64,000 nt of DNA from positions 248,001-312,000 of the forward strand of contig JAGTXX020000002.1 in NCBI GenBank assembly GCA_019044685.2. Direction: 5' to 3'. The notes beneath the pieces were generated by a model. That model saw only the letters and a list, made by a program, of their open reading frames with translations, did no database searches and was not told where the DNA came from. Position numbers and translations under genes: made by a program. How positions within the stretch are numbered: position 1 is the first letter of the stretch; each line of letters opens with the position of its first letter. Positions 1-10,702 of this stretch are shown piece after piece. Source of the stretch: Nannochloris sp. 'desiccata'. Its lineage: Eukaryota; Chlorophyta; Trebouxiophyceae; Chlorellales; Chlorellaceae.

Positions 1-642
1 AATTCGTGTTATACAGACCTCATTGTCAATAGAGCTTTATGGGATGTTATTCAGACACTTTTCCCACAAGCTGCTGCAACTGCTCCCCCAGAGACCCCTA
101 TTGCAGAGCAACAGCTTCTGCAGCAGAAAAAATTTGTCTCCACTGCCACGGCTCCTAGTAATAGAGGTCGTTTAGGAAGATCTGCGATAGGATCACGATC
201 ATTCGTTCCACCAAGACCTATGGCTGCAGCACCAATCCCACCTGCCGCAACCGCCGCTGCTGCTGATAGAACTGCCAGCGCTCCCCGTTCTGCTGCAACA
301 CCACCCGCAGAGGGCGATCATCACGAGATAGACCAGCTTGCTGGAGCTTTAGGTGGACTGGAAATAATCGATCTAACCCAAGAAATTGACGACGAACTAG
401 AAAACAGCGAGCCAACAGCAGAAGTGGCACCTGGAGGTGAAAGAAGCGGCCAGCAGCCGGCTGCTGTAGCTATGCCTCCTTCTCGTCCGTTACAGCAGCA
501 ACATCGGCATGCATTAGCGCTTGCAAGGTCTAGAAATTGGAATACAGGAGGTGCTGAAATGCCTCTTGGAGAGGTGAGACCGAAAAGAGTCGTTAGCGGT
601 CTGTTTTATCAATCTGCGCCTTCTCGCCAGCAGCAGTCTTGA
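1..642 (+). CDS. RING-type E3 ubiquitin ligase, C-terminal part (5' end outside window)
   Basis: The frame is open from base 1 to a TGA at 640-642 and gives about 213 residues. The first residues contain VNRALWDVIQTLFPQ. This closely resembles the segment that directly follows the last cysteine pair of several plant RING fingers (NxxLWxxIQxLFP), so the RING itself should lie just upstream of the window. The rest is low-complexity, rich in Ala, Pro and Gln, with one acidic patch (DLTQEIDDELE) and a basic end. By family, the protein would transfer ubiquitin from an E2 to a substrate; the substrate cannot be inferred. The call depends on a single short motif, so confidence is moderate. Nothing indicates an intron in the visible part. 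The 642-905 stretch is its 3' flank. Confidence 0.5.
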   Translation, partial: NSCYTDLIVNRALWDVIQTLFPQAAATAPPETPIAEQQLLQQKKFVSTATAPSNRGRLGRSAIGSRSFVPPRPMAAAPIPPAATAAAADRTASAPRSAATPPAEGDHHEIDQLAGALGGLEIIDLTQEIDDELENSEPTAEVAPGGERSGQQPAAVAMPPSRPLQQQHRHALALARSRNWNTGGAEMPLGEVRPKRVVSGLFYQSAPSRQQQS

Positions 643-905
643 AATCAGTTTTTCTGCCGATAATAGTATATCCAAAAGGCCATACTTACTAGCTATGTTT
701 AAGGTGTACATTATACTAGAAATATCATCAAAAAAACATTACAGCTTATTACTCGGGAGTTCTCTATCAAGATGAAAAACAAAAAATTGCCAAGTACGTC
801 TCTTATTCTTGTTCTTTTCTATTATTCATGATGGTAATAGTAACAAACACAGTAGAATCAAACCAAAAAGAAGAATACATATACCTACAGGAATCAAACC
901 CAACA

Positions 906-1868
906 TTACTTTGCAGCAGCGCTAGCGGCAGCTGCTCTAGACGGTTTATTTTTCAGAATATTCTCCAGGAATGAATTTCTCTCGACTGCTTTCCCCCTTT
1001 TCGAGTTACTCTGAAAGGCTAATCCTTTAACTCCCTGTGGATCTTTCACAAACCCTAGCTTCTCATATAAACCTACTACACCAGGTTCTGCATATAACGT
1101 AATGGTGGAAATCCCATGCTCTACTAAGTCTTCAGTCAATCTTTCTACGAGGCCTCTCCCCAGACCGCCCCTCTGCCAGGCAGGGTTGACTGCCACGTCC
1201 CAAATTGTCGCTGAAAGCGCACCATCTGATGTCGCACGTGCAAAGCCTAGCATTTGTCCTTCTTTTGCCATTCTACTTTTTCTAGAAGCTTTTATCCAAA
1301 TACAAGAATATGTATTTCCTAATGCCATGGCGAGTTTTTCCGGGTCCCGACGAGGAAAGCCGACTTTCTGAAAAAGATCGTTTAATTCATCGTAATTTAA
1401 GCTTTCAATGCCCCAAACGAATTCTACACCTTCGTCTGCAAATTGTTTATCCGTTTTGGAAATATGGGGAGGTGGCAGTCGTGCAGGGGTGGCTGTATCG
1501 GCCATCAAGGATTGTTTTGTGGTGCTTATCCCATCGTCGAGCAAGGTCGCTGAAGTGGCAGTAGAGAATCCACGGTAGCTGAGTTTTGGTTTCATTATAG
1601 GAGGGCGTGGTTCCATACGAGAAAGCAACACAGCCAGCTGGGTGGGGGAGTTGATTCGTGAAGAGGAAGAAGAGGAGTGTGAGGAAGGAGGAGGTGGAGA
1701 GGCAGAAGCAAGGCAGCGGAGGGTTGGTGCTCTCATCGTAAAATGTGGGTGGGAAGGGGCAACTGCTAAACCTTGGATACTGATCATGGGTCGGATCATA
1801 AATCCCGGGTGGTGTATAAGCGGTAGAGGCGAGTGCTGAGGCAGCAACGTGGCGCTTGCTGCACTCAT
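906..1868 (-). CDS. plastid GNAT-family N-acetyltransferase (NSI/GNAT2/SNAT-like)
   Basis: Single exon, 320 aa. Residues 1 to about 120 are Ser/Ala/Pro-rich and poor in acidic residues, like a plastid transit peptide. The GNAT fold follows: GVEFVWGIESLNYDEL, then GFPRRDPEKLAMAL, a beta strand ending IWDVAVNPAWQ, and the acetyl-CoA pyrophosphate loop RGGLGRGLVERL (motif A, Q/RxxGxG/A). The last part is LYAEPGVVGLYEKLGF. Plant relatives (NSI/GNAT2) acetylate lysines or N-termini of plastid proteins and are needed for photosynthetic state transitions; the same subfamily is described as serotonin N-acetyltransferase. I infer plastid location; which acceptor it uses cannot be told. The C-terminal Lys/Ala-rich tail is unusual for the family. 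The gene is head-to-head with the RimM-like gene (294 bp between starts). Confidence 0.75.
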   Translation of the reverse strand: MSAASATLLPQHSPLPLIHHPGFMIRPMISIQGLAVAPSHPHFTMRAPTLRCLASASPPPPSSHSSSSSSRINSPTQLAVLLSRMEPRPPIMKPKLSYRGFSTATSATLLDDGISTTKQSLMADTATPARLPPPHISKTDKQFADEGVEFVWGIESLNYDELNDLFQKVGFPRRDPEKLAMALGNTYSCIWIKASRKSRMAKEGQMLGFARATSDGALSATIWDVAVNPAWQRGGLGRGLVERLTEDLVEHGISTITLYAEPGVVGLYEKLGFVKDPQGVKGLAFQSNSKRGKAVERNSFLENILKNKPSRAAAASAAAK

Positions 1869-2161
1869 GTTGAATTCTGAAATTCAAGCCCTAACCAGTT
1901 CAAGCGGAAAAGAGGTAACAGATGGAAGATGCGGCACGAATAAGAGTATAATACCGACAATGTGCCACAAAGTAAGTGGTTTTAGTCTGTCTGGAGGTGG
2001 ATGCGAGAAGACAAGATATCTCATATTTCTTGCTTGGCCAAACTCTTTTTGAAGTGCCTCCTCCTAGCAACGTAACCAGAATTTATTCAATTTTTATTTT
2101 CACGTGATGTGCAACATATCCATCTTCCTTTTTATGTCCTGCACTATCTAGGTCTTCCAGG

Positions 2162-4342
2162 ATGGAGGCCAATCTGCGAGTTTTTACATCCACTGCAAAT
2201 CAATTGCCTCCTGCCCATATTTTCAATATAGCTTGGATTGCACAGCAGAGAAGCTTACACGGATTATCATGTATGCCTGGGAAACGTCTAGATGTGCGTG
2301 CTGCATCTAGTTCGGTCCCCTGGCGCAATGCCCAGCCAACAACCCCATCCACCGCCCCCACTGAGGCCGAAGTTGCTGTTGAACCTTCTTCTGCTACTAA
2401 CAGCAGTAGCACCCCCACGACAATACAGCAGCCAAAGATTAAGGATCTTGTAGGCTACACTGCAGTGCTGAGTATCAAAGCAGTGAATAAGCAAGAAGAT
2501 CGAGTCCTAGGAATCGTTAAAGAGGTCCGTAGTCATTACTAAATTTTCTCGTCAGTTTCCTCCCTCAGGGAAAAAAAATACATTGACTTCTATTCATGTC
2601 CCCTTGCTAATAAAGTCAACACGCAATAATATATACAGGTAATTGGTGCTTCTGAATCTGGATTGGGCCATCCACTCCTCAAAGTAGTCTCTCAAGCTCC
2701 CATCACCAACATCTTCACCGCTACAACCAATACCGGTACCCCCACCAGTGATTGTAATACTGCTCTCGTTCCTACGACTACGACTGATACATCCCTACCT
2801 TTATTTCAAGTAGAGCATTTAATACCTCTCGTACGTAAAATAGTTCCTCGAATTGACCCGGGCACGAAGAGGTTATTAGTAGATCCTCCGGCAGGGTTGC
2901 TCGATTTAGGAAAGAGACGAGCGGTGTTGCAACACTTGAAGATAGAATTAACTCAGTTTATTACTAGGCAGAGTTCTACAAAAGGCAGAAGTACGAGTGA
3001 AGGGGCTCGTTCTAATGAAGAAAGTTCTTTGAATGATCAGTATTCAGCAGTCGAAAATAGCGGTGACAATGGGGTAAGAAGCATCTTTCGTGGTATCTTA
3101 AATATGCCTTTACGAAGAGAATTAGAAGCTTCCGGTAGAAAAGATTTGGTCAAACTCATCCAATCTATTGGCGGATTTATAGAAGTAGCACAAGACCTTG
3201 GGTTTAGGCCAGTTCGACGGCCGCCTGGCTACTGGGAGGACGAGGAAGCGCTTGATAGAGAATTATCCTTGTTTGTTGCAGCGAATTGGGTTCGTTTTGA
3301 AGAAGATAGCGATACAGAAGAGCTGGAAAGTGCAGTTTTTTCAGATCCACAGCAATCTATAGATGCCTTACAGGAAGAAGAAGAAGAAGAAGAAATTAGC
3401 GCTGAAATTAGTGATAAAGACGGAAACGAAGATGAAAAGGAGATAAATAACGAAAGGTTCTTTTCTCAGTTTCAACAACAACAACAACAACGACAACCTC
3501 AAGAAGAAGAGAAGTTACGAGCGAAAACAGGAAACGAAGTGTATTGGTATAATCAAGTCACCCGTAAAGTCCGTTGGAGTGCCCCTGTCTTACCTCAAAC
3601 TTTAGCCCTGGATGATCAAGGCAGCACACTGTTGACAGACAGCCCAGAGGACAGAGCCATGCCCTCTCGTAGCGCCTTGTGTGCCGCAGGGCGCTACGAC
3701 CTCCACCAAGCCATCGTTGCAGCTGGAGGGTATGCCCAAGTCTCTGAAGATTTAGATAGATACCCTGCATGGCCGCCATCCCGTCATTTACGTAGTTTTC
3801 GTACATTGGCTGCAGAGTTGAGAGATTTTGTAGAGGAAACAGGACTGCCGAAGGATAGGATGCCTACCAGAGGGGAGTTGCTTTCTATGGGACGGTCCGA
3901 TGTACACCAAGCAATCACGAAATTAGGTGGATACTCAACCGTGGCGAGAAAGCTACGGTTGAAATCGCAGAGGAAAAAAAGGGGGGAGTGGAGAAATATC
4001 GAGGCAACGGCAGTTGAGGTGAGAAAATTCGCCGAAGGCAAAATTGGAAAAGAAAGAGATCACAATGGTTTTACTGCTGGTGGTGGTGGTGGTGGTAGTG
4101 CCTGTCTTAGGATGCCGACGCATGAAGAGTTGCGTGCTGCTGGAAGGCACGATTTACGACATGCGTTACAGCAGCATGGATCTGCAGAGGTGGCAAGGGT
4201 AGCTGGGCTGGAGGTGACGAGAAAAACTGGGCTTGGAAATGGGAAGCAGCGGCAGCGGAGGTTGAAAGAGATCATCGATGCAGTGCGGCAGAATGATGAA
4301 GCAGCAACAACAGAGGGAGTTGTGCTTGGGAAAGAGAACTAG
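2162..4342 (+). CDS. RimM-like (PRC-barrel) protein with C-terminal plant repeats and a WW-like motif
   Basis: Two exons: 2162-2524 and 2639-4342 (intron GTCCGT...ACAG, phase 0), giving 687 aa. The join reconstitutes a strand typical of RimM (DRVLGIVKE/VIGASESG). It is followed by LIPLVRKIVPRID and LLVDPPAGLL, the classical end of the RimM PRC barrel that binds ribosomal protein S19 during 30S maturation. The N-terminus looks like an organelle presequence. Downstream come at least four repeats of about 60-70 aa with the core (M)PxxxxLxxAGRxDLxxAIxxxGGYxxVAxxLG. These resemble repeats of a plant RimM-family protein. Between repeats 1 and 2 lies EVYWYNQVTRKVRW, which has the Y-Y-N-T-W pattern of a WW domain second half. 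A bacterial RimM is about 170 aa, so most of this protein is the eukaryotic extension. Role in plastid or mitochondrial 16S rRNA processing is inferred. Confidence 0.72.
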
Positions 4343-4368
4343 TGTATCGGTGTACCTATACAGAGGAA

Positions 4369-4373
4369 TGTAA
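4369..4373 (+). terminator. TGTAA poly(A) signal of the RimM-like gene
   Basis: TGTAA lies 27 bases after the stop codon of the RimM-like gene. This pentamer is the usual chlorophyte polyadenylation signal. The cleavage site would be expected 10-20 bases further on, near an A-rich run. Confidence 0.55.
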
Positions 4374-4601
4374 ACAAGTTTTGTCATTAAAAAAAAACAG
4401 TTCAAGGGCTGTTCCGAGGGCTGAAAGTTTCCGGAGCGCGCAAGGATCCACAAGAAATCTTTTCTAGGGAAACTTCTGGCCATAAGCAAGGCCCCGACAT
4501 CAAGAACCCTATTAGAATAGATAATAAAAAATTAAACACACGCTCTAGCTCGCTCTCGAGGTCCTTACTAGTTAGTAATTACCTTATAAAACGAATTTAC
4601 A

Positions 4602-6462
4602 ATGGATGTCTCAGGCCCCGACTGGAACGGCAATTTAGCGCCAAACCCGTTCCAATCTGGGGCTATATGTACTACTGATGGTATTGGTAGTGCCAGAGCA
4701 CGGTCTTTGTTGGACTTGGGGCCTGCTCTCGTCCATGTCTTGCGGTTGATGCCTTTAAAGACAAGGTGAGCCCGAATACACCGCTTTGATGTAAAACAAA
4801 GCCCTGATCAATATTACGCATATCTATTCCGAAACATTTGGCGACTTATCAGAATTTATTTTGCCAGATCGTTACTATCCTCGTCGGAATTATTTCGCAT
4901 GCTCACCCTTACTATTTTTCTGCAGACTCAACGTGGCATGCACTTCTCGCGACCTTCGCGATTTTGTATACGATCACTTCGAGCTGTGGCCTAACCTCAA
5001 CGCTGTAGGTTCAGCTTTATCATCTTCTTCCTCATGCAGCAGCACTACCAGCAAAGTTCGATCTTCTTCTTTTGAAAAGACGCTTGCCTGGGCCGAGGCC
5101 AGAGGTAAAATTCGCCGTCTTCGTGCTGCCATCAATCCTCACAAATACGAGCAATCTACCTGCAAAAAACTCCCTTCAGAGTGGATCCAAAATTCTTTCC
5201 AGCGCCTGACCTCCACTCTCCCTCATCTCTCTTCCTTGATTTCTCTTCACATCACTCTGGACATTGGAGATTATGCACCAACTCAACCTGGATCATCATT
5301 CATCACGGATCTCATCAGTGTGGCGCCTAGAACTCTCAAACAACTGACCGTACGGGTACCTAACATCCACTTTCCGGAAGATGGGTCCAAACTCACCGCC
5401 CTGACCGCCCTCTCTCTCCACTCCCCTGATGCTACTGGCATCGGCTCTGGCGTCCAAATCCACCCAAACTCCCTCCCCAGTGGACTTTTACATCTTTCTA
5501 TTGGAAGTTTGGGCTCGTCTTCTCTCCCTGAGGCTTTAATTGGGGTGAAAGCGCTTGAAAGCTTGGCGGTGGACTGGGCGTCAGATCCTGCTGAGGCTGC
5601 TGTAATTCCCGATTTCTCCATTTTGGAAGGCTCTTTAACCTCGGAAAAACTCTCTGATGTTGATACTACTATGGATGAAGATAATTCAGCTTCTTCTACT
5701 GCCTGGAGTACTGCACATTTAACCCATTTAAGCTTGGGGTATTTTCAAGCGGCGGCTTTACCCCGGAAACTGCCCCAAACATTGCGTTCTTTAGACTTAC
5801 AGTGGAATTTAACTGCAGTGGAACCTGCATGCCGTAAAGCTGGATTCAGTGTTGAAGAATTCCACAATTCCTTCTCCTCTTTGGCACCTTTAACTGCCTT
5901 GACTCACTTGAACTTGAACAAAGCTCTCGGTGTATGGGGCTTGCCTCCTGCAGTTTTGAAATTAACTCAGCTGGAAAGTTTGGGAGTGTCTGGTGCCGAC
6001 CCGTCTGCTTGCTGGGTCTCTGCGTTGCGTGCTGAGTTACCCCAACAACTCCAAGTGTTTAAAAACTTACGTAAGCTTGATATCGAAATTTTCGATGCTG
6101 CTGCTGGATGGGACCATCTGACCATGTTGACTGCGTTGGAGCGCCTTCGCCTTGGGCGTGGTGGCCAGCCAGAAGCGTATGTTCGGCAAGACGTCCAATC
6201 TGTCATCGGTCGCGGGTTGGTGAAATTATTACCTGCTTTACCTGCGCTGAAAGAAGTGCACACTGAAGGAATGCTGCTGCCTGCTACCTCTGCATGTGCA
6301 CGCTGGGCACGCTTGGCGGGGTTTGAAGCGCCCGAGCTGAGGGAAGAAGCATTGGTTGCAGTTGCGAAATTATCTGAACGCAGGGTGATGTTGCAAAGAT
6401 GGTTTTGTTGGCCTTTCTCGCCTTGTGAAGAAGGTATGTCTGCCTGGGATGAAGTGCAGTGA
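4602..6462 (+). CDS. F-box-like, leucine-rich repeat protein
   Basis: Two exons: 4602-4765 and 4926-6462, with a clean GTGAGC donor and CTGCAG acceptor; 566 aa. Without splicing the first exon stops at a TGA directly after the donor. The start is the first ATG (ACAATGG). Joined residues of about 30-75 (LLDLGPALVHVLRLMPLKTR then LNVACTSRDLRDFV...LWPNL) have the spacing of an F-box: an L-P helix, a conserved A-x-T/C-SR-xLR, and a terminal LW. The rest consists of irregular leucine-rich repeats, for example LTALTALSL, LLHLSIGSL, LTHLSLGYF, LRSLDLQW, LTHLNLN and LESLGVSG. F-box/LRR proteins select substrates for SCF ubiquitin ligases. The F-box is degenerate, so it may instead be a plain LRR protein. 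Confidence 0.6.
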
Positions 6463-7181
6463 GCTCTTTGCAAAAAAGAACCAACGGTTGATACGCTACG
6501 TATCATCAGGCATCGTATTTCCAATGCTTCTTTCTTTTGTGCCGACCTTGCTGATGATAATAATATAGTTCAATAATACAAATAACAAACGACGATGCTA
6601 CTAGTACGAATGATGGTGAATGTTCCCCCCCTCCTTGTTTCAACAAAGTTTTTTTCTATATATAAATTTTCCTTAAAAATTTCTCCGCATCATGCAATTT
6701 TTTATTTTCTCCAAAAAGTGTTTTTGTTTTTTGCTGCTGGCTCCCTGTTCCCTCCCCCCTGCCTTTATCTTTCCTACCGCTGGAGTGTTTTTCCGTAAGG
6801 TACTTGTTTGACCCTTTTACCTAAAGTTTTTCAAGTCTTTGGCCTTTGCAGTTATCCTTGTATTCTTCTCAACTTTTTCAATGTCAAGACGACGATTTTC
6901 ACTTTTTCCTTAACTAAAAAACAAAGTTTTACAAAGCTGGCATTTTTTCTTTTGCGCCCATGCCAGGCTCGTTTGTTAACGAAGAGTATTCTCTTTTAGT
7001 GGACAACAAATGTATGATCAATTTATACTCTACTTGTAAATCAATTAATATAATTAATGATGCATATGGCAGCAGCAAAGCGGTGTCGGCAGCGCATGAA
7101 ATGAAGGAGAAATAATTTGCGATAAATCTCAGTGCGCAGCCGAAGGGCTCCTTTATTTTAATATCACGAATACTAGAACTA
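6463..7181. other. T-rich intergenic / 5' leader region
   Basis: No credible gene. The stretch is strongly T- and pyrimidine-rich on the + strand from about 6640 to 6990, with a TATATATAAA-like sequence near 6658. It probably holds the 3' flank of the LRR gene and the promoter and leader of the MMTAG2-type gene. Short open frames here have amino-acid compositions typical of translated poly-T. Confidence 0.5.
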
Positions 7182-8135
7182 ATGGCAGGTATTTTCAACG
7201 GCCCTCCACGAGGAGGAACACGAGGAGGTCGCTCAGAATTCAGCTGGGATAATGTCAAGGCGGATCAATCTAGAGAGTATTACCTCGGCCATTCTGTCAA
7301 AGCAGTCACTGGTAGATGGGCAAAAGGCAAAGACGTATATTGGTACACTCGTGACAAGGAAGAAGGCGAATCTGCAGACATTCGCCGTGAAAATGAAATG
7401 GCAATGGTAAAACAACGCGAGCAGGACCTGATGATGGAAGCTCTTGGCATGAAACCTAAAGCACCAAAACACGAATCTCGGCAACCTCGCCTTGATCAAG
7501 AAGATATGAAGAAACTTCTTGGTAAAAACCAAGATGAAGATTATCAAAATCAGGCCGGCCCCAGCGGAGAGGGAGCTGGAATTCGTGGCTTGGGGTATAA
7601 CGCTTCTAGAACTACAGGAGCTGTACAATCTGGAGTAGACCAAGAACGGTTGGATGGAGTGGGCATGCAACGCCCATCTGGTAATATGCCACCTACTGGC
7701 ATTCATAGAAATCCTGTGATGACGGCAGCAGCACCACCGACCAAAAATGAACACGGAGCAGAGCTCAAGCTTCAAAACAGACACCAATCTAGAGAAGAAA
7801 TGAAGGATGCGAAGGGTGCTAGAAAGGAATCTAGAAGAGAAAAGAAACGTAGCAGTAGAAAGGATTCTGGAAAAAGAGAGAAAAGAAAAAGACAAATGTC
7901 TCGATCTCGATCTCCAGAGAGAAGAGGTCGAGAGAGGAAATATGATATAGGCATGAAGCATAGTACTTCTTCGGATAGCGAGGATAGTAGGGATAGAAAG
8001 CACCGTCGAAGTAGAAGAAGGAATCGAAGCAGGAGTAGGGGCCCTGGTGAAGAATATCAAACACGACAGAGAAGACATTGGGATAGGAGCAGCAGGAGCC
8101 GCAGCAGGAGTAGAGGAAGAGATCGTAGGAATTGA
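7182..8135 (+). CDS. MMTAG2-family protein (kinase phosphorylation domain) with SR-rich tail
   Basis: Single exon, 317 aa. The N-terminus begins with GPPRGGTRGGRSEF and continues SWDNVKADQSREYYLGHS and GRWAKGKDVYWYTR. This is the hallmark domain of the family of human multiple myeloma tumor-associated protein 2 (C1orf35), found throughout eukaryotes. Residues from about 195 on are a long Arg/Ser/Lys-rich region with many RS, SR and RSRS units, typical of nuclear-speckle and splicing-associated proteins. The molecular role of the family is poorly known; a link with pre-mRNA processing is inferred from the SR tail. The gene converges on the LARP6 gene, with only 190 bp between the two stop codons. 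Confidence 0.82.
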   Translation: MAGIFNGPPRGGTRGGRSEFSWDNVKADQSREYYLGHSVKAVTGRWAKGKDVYWYTRDKEEGESADIRRENEMAMVKQREQDLMMEALGMKPKAPKHESRQPRLDQEDMKKLLGKNQDEDYQNQAGPSGEGAGIRGLGYNASRTTGAVQSGVDQERLDGVGMQRPSGNMPPTGIHRNPVMTAAAPPTKNEHGAELKLQNRHQSREEMKDAKGARKESRREKKRSSRKDSGKREKRKRQMSRSRSPERRGRERKYDIGMKHSTSSDSEDSRDRKHRRSRRRNRSRSRGPGEEYQTRQRRHWDRSSRSRSRSRGRDRRN

Positions 8136-8325
8136 ATTTTAGAGACGCATACCTAATAGAAACTATGTGTGCATTACATGAACGATTTTAATTGTATAAT
8201 AAACGCAAAATTGTATGAAAAATGTGCTATACGTTTTAAAACATTAAATTTAAAGAAAGAGAAAAAGAAAATGAAAAGTATGTCTTTCAAAACAAGAGAA
8301 CCCGATTATTGCTTGATGTCTATTA

Positions 8326-9555
8326 TTACCCTTCTCCCTTACCATCAACACTAGAACCTGGCGCAGCGGCGTCGCTATTACCACCAAGTGACAAAAGTTT
8401 GAAGCTTAAGCTATCTGTCAAAGGACCCGTCCGTCCTCGCCCAAGACCAAACCCTCTCTTCACAGGATCAGGCATTCTTGGCTGCCCTACTTTACCACCC
8501 ACAGACCCTATATTACTTTTATTATTCATGATCGTATCAATCTTATCAGAATAAGTATTATCAAAACCATCACCACCACCGGGAGCGTCACAGTTTGCAG
8601 CTGGTGATGTATCTCTTTGCAGCTCTTTTGGGAAGCTCTGAACAGCCCGTGCCCATGCTGGTTTCGGACGTTCTTTTACATTTTTATCGACGTGAGAAGT
8701 AGCATCCTCTCCTGCTGCTACTTCTGCAGCATCAACGTCACTAGCAACTGCCTTTTTCTTCACCGCCGTTTTCTTTTTCCCCAAAACCTTTTCTTTAGCT
8801 GACGGTGCCACACAACTACTGATACTGCTTTTTTTCTCCTCTGCTAGTGTTAACAGCAACTTCACACGTAGTCCAGATCTCCAATTAGTCTCATCGTGTA
8901 GTTTCTCCACGGCTTTTAGTGCATCCTCTCTGGTTTTATATTCTATTAAAGCATAACAGTCTCTTGTGCTTTTCCCGATTTCTATTTTCAAGCCTCTCGT
9001 TAGGAGTGGTTCAGGATGATCCGCTTTTCGTATTCTAGCCATTGCGACTTCTCCAACAGAACTAAATAGATCGATTACGTAGTCAATTGTAGGCTTTTCT
9101 GGCAAATTCCAAGTAAGTACAGTTTTTGATCTGATGTCGTCAAAGTCAATGTTTAAGTCGAATGGTGTTAATCGACGGACTCGTTGGCCTTCTGGGGAGA
9201 CTTCGAGTTGAATTGACGTGCGCAATGCAGCGACGATGGTAGGGATATTTCTGGTCAATTTTTTCATTTTGTGGAAGCTCGCCAGTGTTTTTATAGGCAC
9301 CCAGCCTTCTTGATTTTCAGAACTACCACTGGGCCGACGGATTATTTTTAAAAGGAAGTCATCTGTGGGGAGATTGGCGTCAGAGAAGTAAAATTCGACT
9401 TGACGAAGAATCTTGGATCGCAGCTCTTCGTCCGCTACTTCAGAAGGAGGTAAAGTTGAGGTTTGGAGGGCAGTAGAAGGAAGGTGATCATGACGATTTG
9501 TTTCAGATGGAGGTGATGGAAGCAGTGTCGTGTGTGCACCTTCTAGGCCATCCAT
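8326..9555 (-). CDS. LARP6: La-related protein 6 (LARP6)
   Basis: Single exon, 409 aa. Residues of about 45-130 are a La motif winged helix: KILRQVEFYFSDANLPTDDF, then LKIIRR, WVPIKTLASFHKMKKLT and VAALRTS. An RNA recognition motif follows (about 150-245: TVLTWNLPEKPTIDYVIDLF with RNP2-like and YALIEYKTREDALKAVEKL with RNP1-like strands). The C-terminus has RMPDPVKRGFGLGRGR, the SUZ-C motif of plant and animal LARP6. The family binds mRNAs, and plant members control translation and stability. A Lys-rich linker (KKKTAVKKKAV) separates RRM and SUZ-C. The start is the first ATG in the frame, immediately before MDGLEG. Domain order and length fit the family well. Confidence 0.85.
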   Translation of the reverse strand: MDGLEGAHTTLLPSPPSETNRHDHLPSTALQTSTLPPSEVADEELRSKILRQVEFYFSDANLPTDDFLLKIIRRPSGSSENQEGWVPIKTLASFHKMKKLTRNIPTIVAALRTSIQLEVSPEGQRVRRLTPFDLNIDFDDIRSKTVLTWNLPEKPTIDYVIDLFSSVGEVAMARIRKADHPEPLLTRGLKIEIGKSTRDCYALIEYKTREDALKAVEKLHDETNWRSGLRVKLLLTLAEEKKSSISSCVAPSAKEKVLGKKKTAVKKKAVASDVDAAEVAAGEDATSHVDKNVKERPKPAWARAVQSFPKELQRDTSPAANCDAPGGGDGFDNTYSDKIDTIMNNKSNIGSVGGKVGQPRMPDPVKRGFGLGRGRTGPLTDSLSFKLLSLGGNSDAAAPGSSVDGKGEG

Positions 9556-9651
9556 TGTGTTGATACAAATTTTACAAATTAAATGAACAGAATTATATTA
9601 CAAATGTGATTGGAAAATATATTCAACCCTTTAACTTTCAAAATTTCAAAC

Positions 9652-10309
9652 TCAGAGGTCAAGGTGTGGCCTTGAAATCCGTGCCTTCTTAATCGGAGGC
9701 AGGTACCAGTCCAGCCTAGGCATGGCTGTCTGATTATTGGGATCGATAAGCTTTTGGAAGAACTCGGAGGCAACCAGCTCATCTTTCGCACTAAGTGGGG
9801 CAATGGACATAATTTGTTCGTTGCGGGAACTAGTCTTGTAAAAACGTTTATCATAGCAGAAAATGTAAGGTATATGGGCCCAATCGCTAAGCTGCACCAC
9901 ACGATTCAAGATTGTCTCCAGTCGCTGATTGCAAGATTTGAGTTTGCTCTTTTGGGGGCGCGTTGAAGCCTTCGTAAGCAAGGTGATGAGGTGCTCCGCC
10001 CGATAATCGATCACCCAAGGGTTGAACTGTTTCCTCAAGGCTTTTGAGTACTCTCGCTGTCCAGGAGGAACCCATGAAGTAGCAAAGTAGTCTCTTATTC
10101 CATTAGTCACTGCAGAGTCTTCAAGAATCTCGCTATAGTGGCCAGAGTAGCTGCAGCCAATCCGCTTCTTATGGTAGTCCTCAACCCAAAACAGGAAGTA
10201 CGGAGATTCACATTTCTATGAACAGTTCTTTCAGCTTCGTAACCAGCTTATGAATTCGATCATGGTAGCCTTGAATGTCAATCGCCCAGCAATTGTTCGT
10301 TTCGACCAT
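9652..10309 (-). pseudogene. frame-broken coding remnant of unknown family
   Basis: Two adjacent frames on the minus strand look like one protein. Frame A runs from an ATG at 10309 to a TGA at 10208-10210 (33 aa, MVETNNCWAIDIQGYHDR...). Frame B is open from just after a TAG at about 10216 to 9652 and begins with CESPYFLFWVEDYHKKR, then GCSYSGHYSEILED. Removing one A in the run at about 10213-10216 would join them into roughly 220 residues. The composition is protein-like (aromatic, mixed charge; WVPPGQREYSKAL, WAHIPYIFCYDKRFY), and no splice sites fit. I do not recognise the family. It may be a pseudogene, a sequencing error or a programmed +1 site. It lies 96 bp upstream of LARP6. Confidence 0.4.
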
Positions 10310-10702
10310 TTCTGATCACTTGCAGGGACAAGCTAAATTTAGCTAAATTTGCCGTGGCAGTCCCTTACACACAACTTATAAAAATATACTGAATGCGTTA
10401 AAACAGACGATTTGTCCAACGGCCAGGTGAAATGACAGGTAGCTTTAAATTAAAATCAAACTTGATTGACAGGGCAAGAGCTGTTGAGCAAACCGTCTCG
10501 GCAGCTGGCGTAAATATGATTAATTAATATATTTGACAGCTGAGAGGGAAGAATAGCGAATATGGCGCCACCCTGGGGGCGGGCTATTGGCCGAGCTCTC
10601 TGTCCTTGTGCAGGGAGCCACAAGTCAACCAATCTTCTAAAACTCCCAATCCGGACCTGATTGTTGCACGTATAATTATGTTATAATAAACCCACTTCGT
10701 AT
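10310..10702. other. intergenic, promoter side of the Nei-like gene
   Basis: No gene seen. A short tandem motif (AGCTAAATTT twice at about 10332-10351) is present. An AT-rich segment (ATTATGTTATAATAAA, about 10674-10690) just before the first ATG is a plausible core promoter. Confidence 0.35.

Noticed and set aside
6595..6999. Short open frames in the T-rich region before the MMTAG2-type gene
   Set aside because: Phe/Leu/Ser composition only reflects the T-rich DNA; no start context or similarity.
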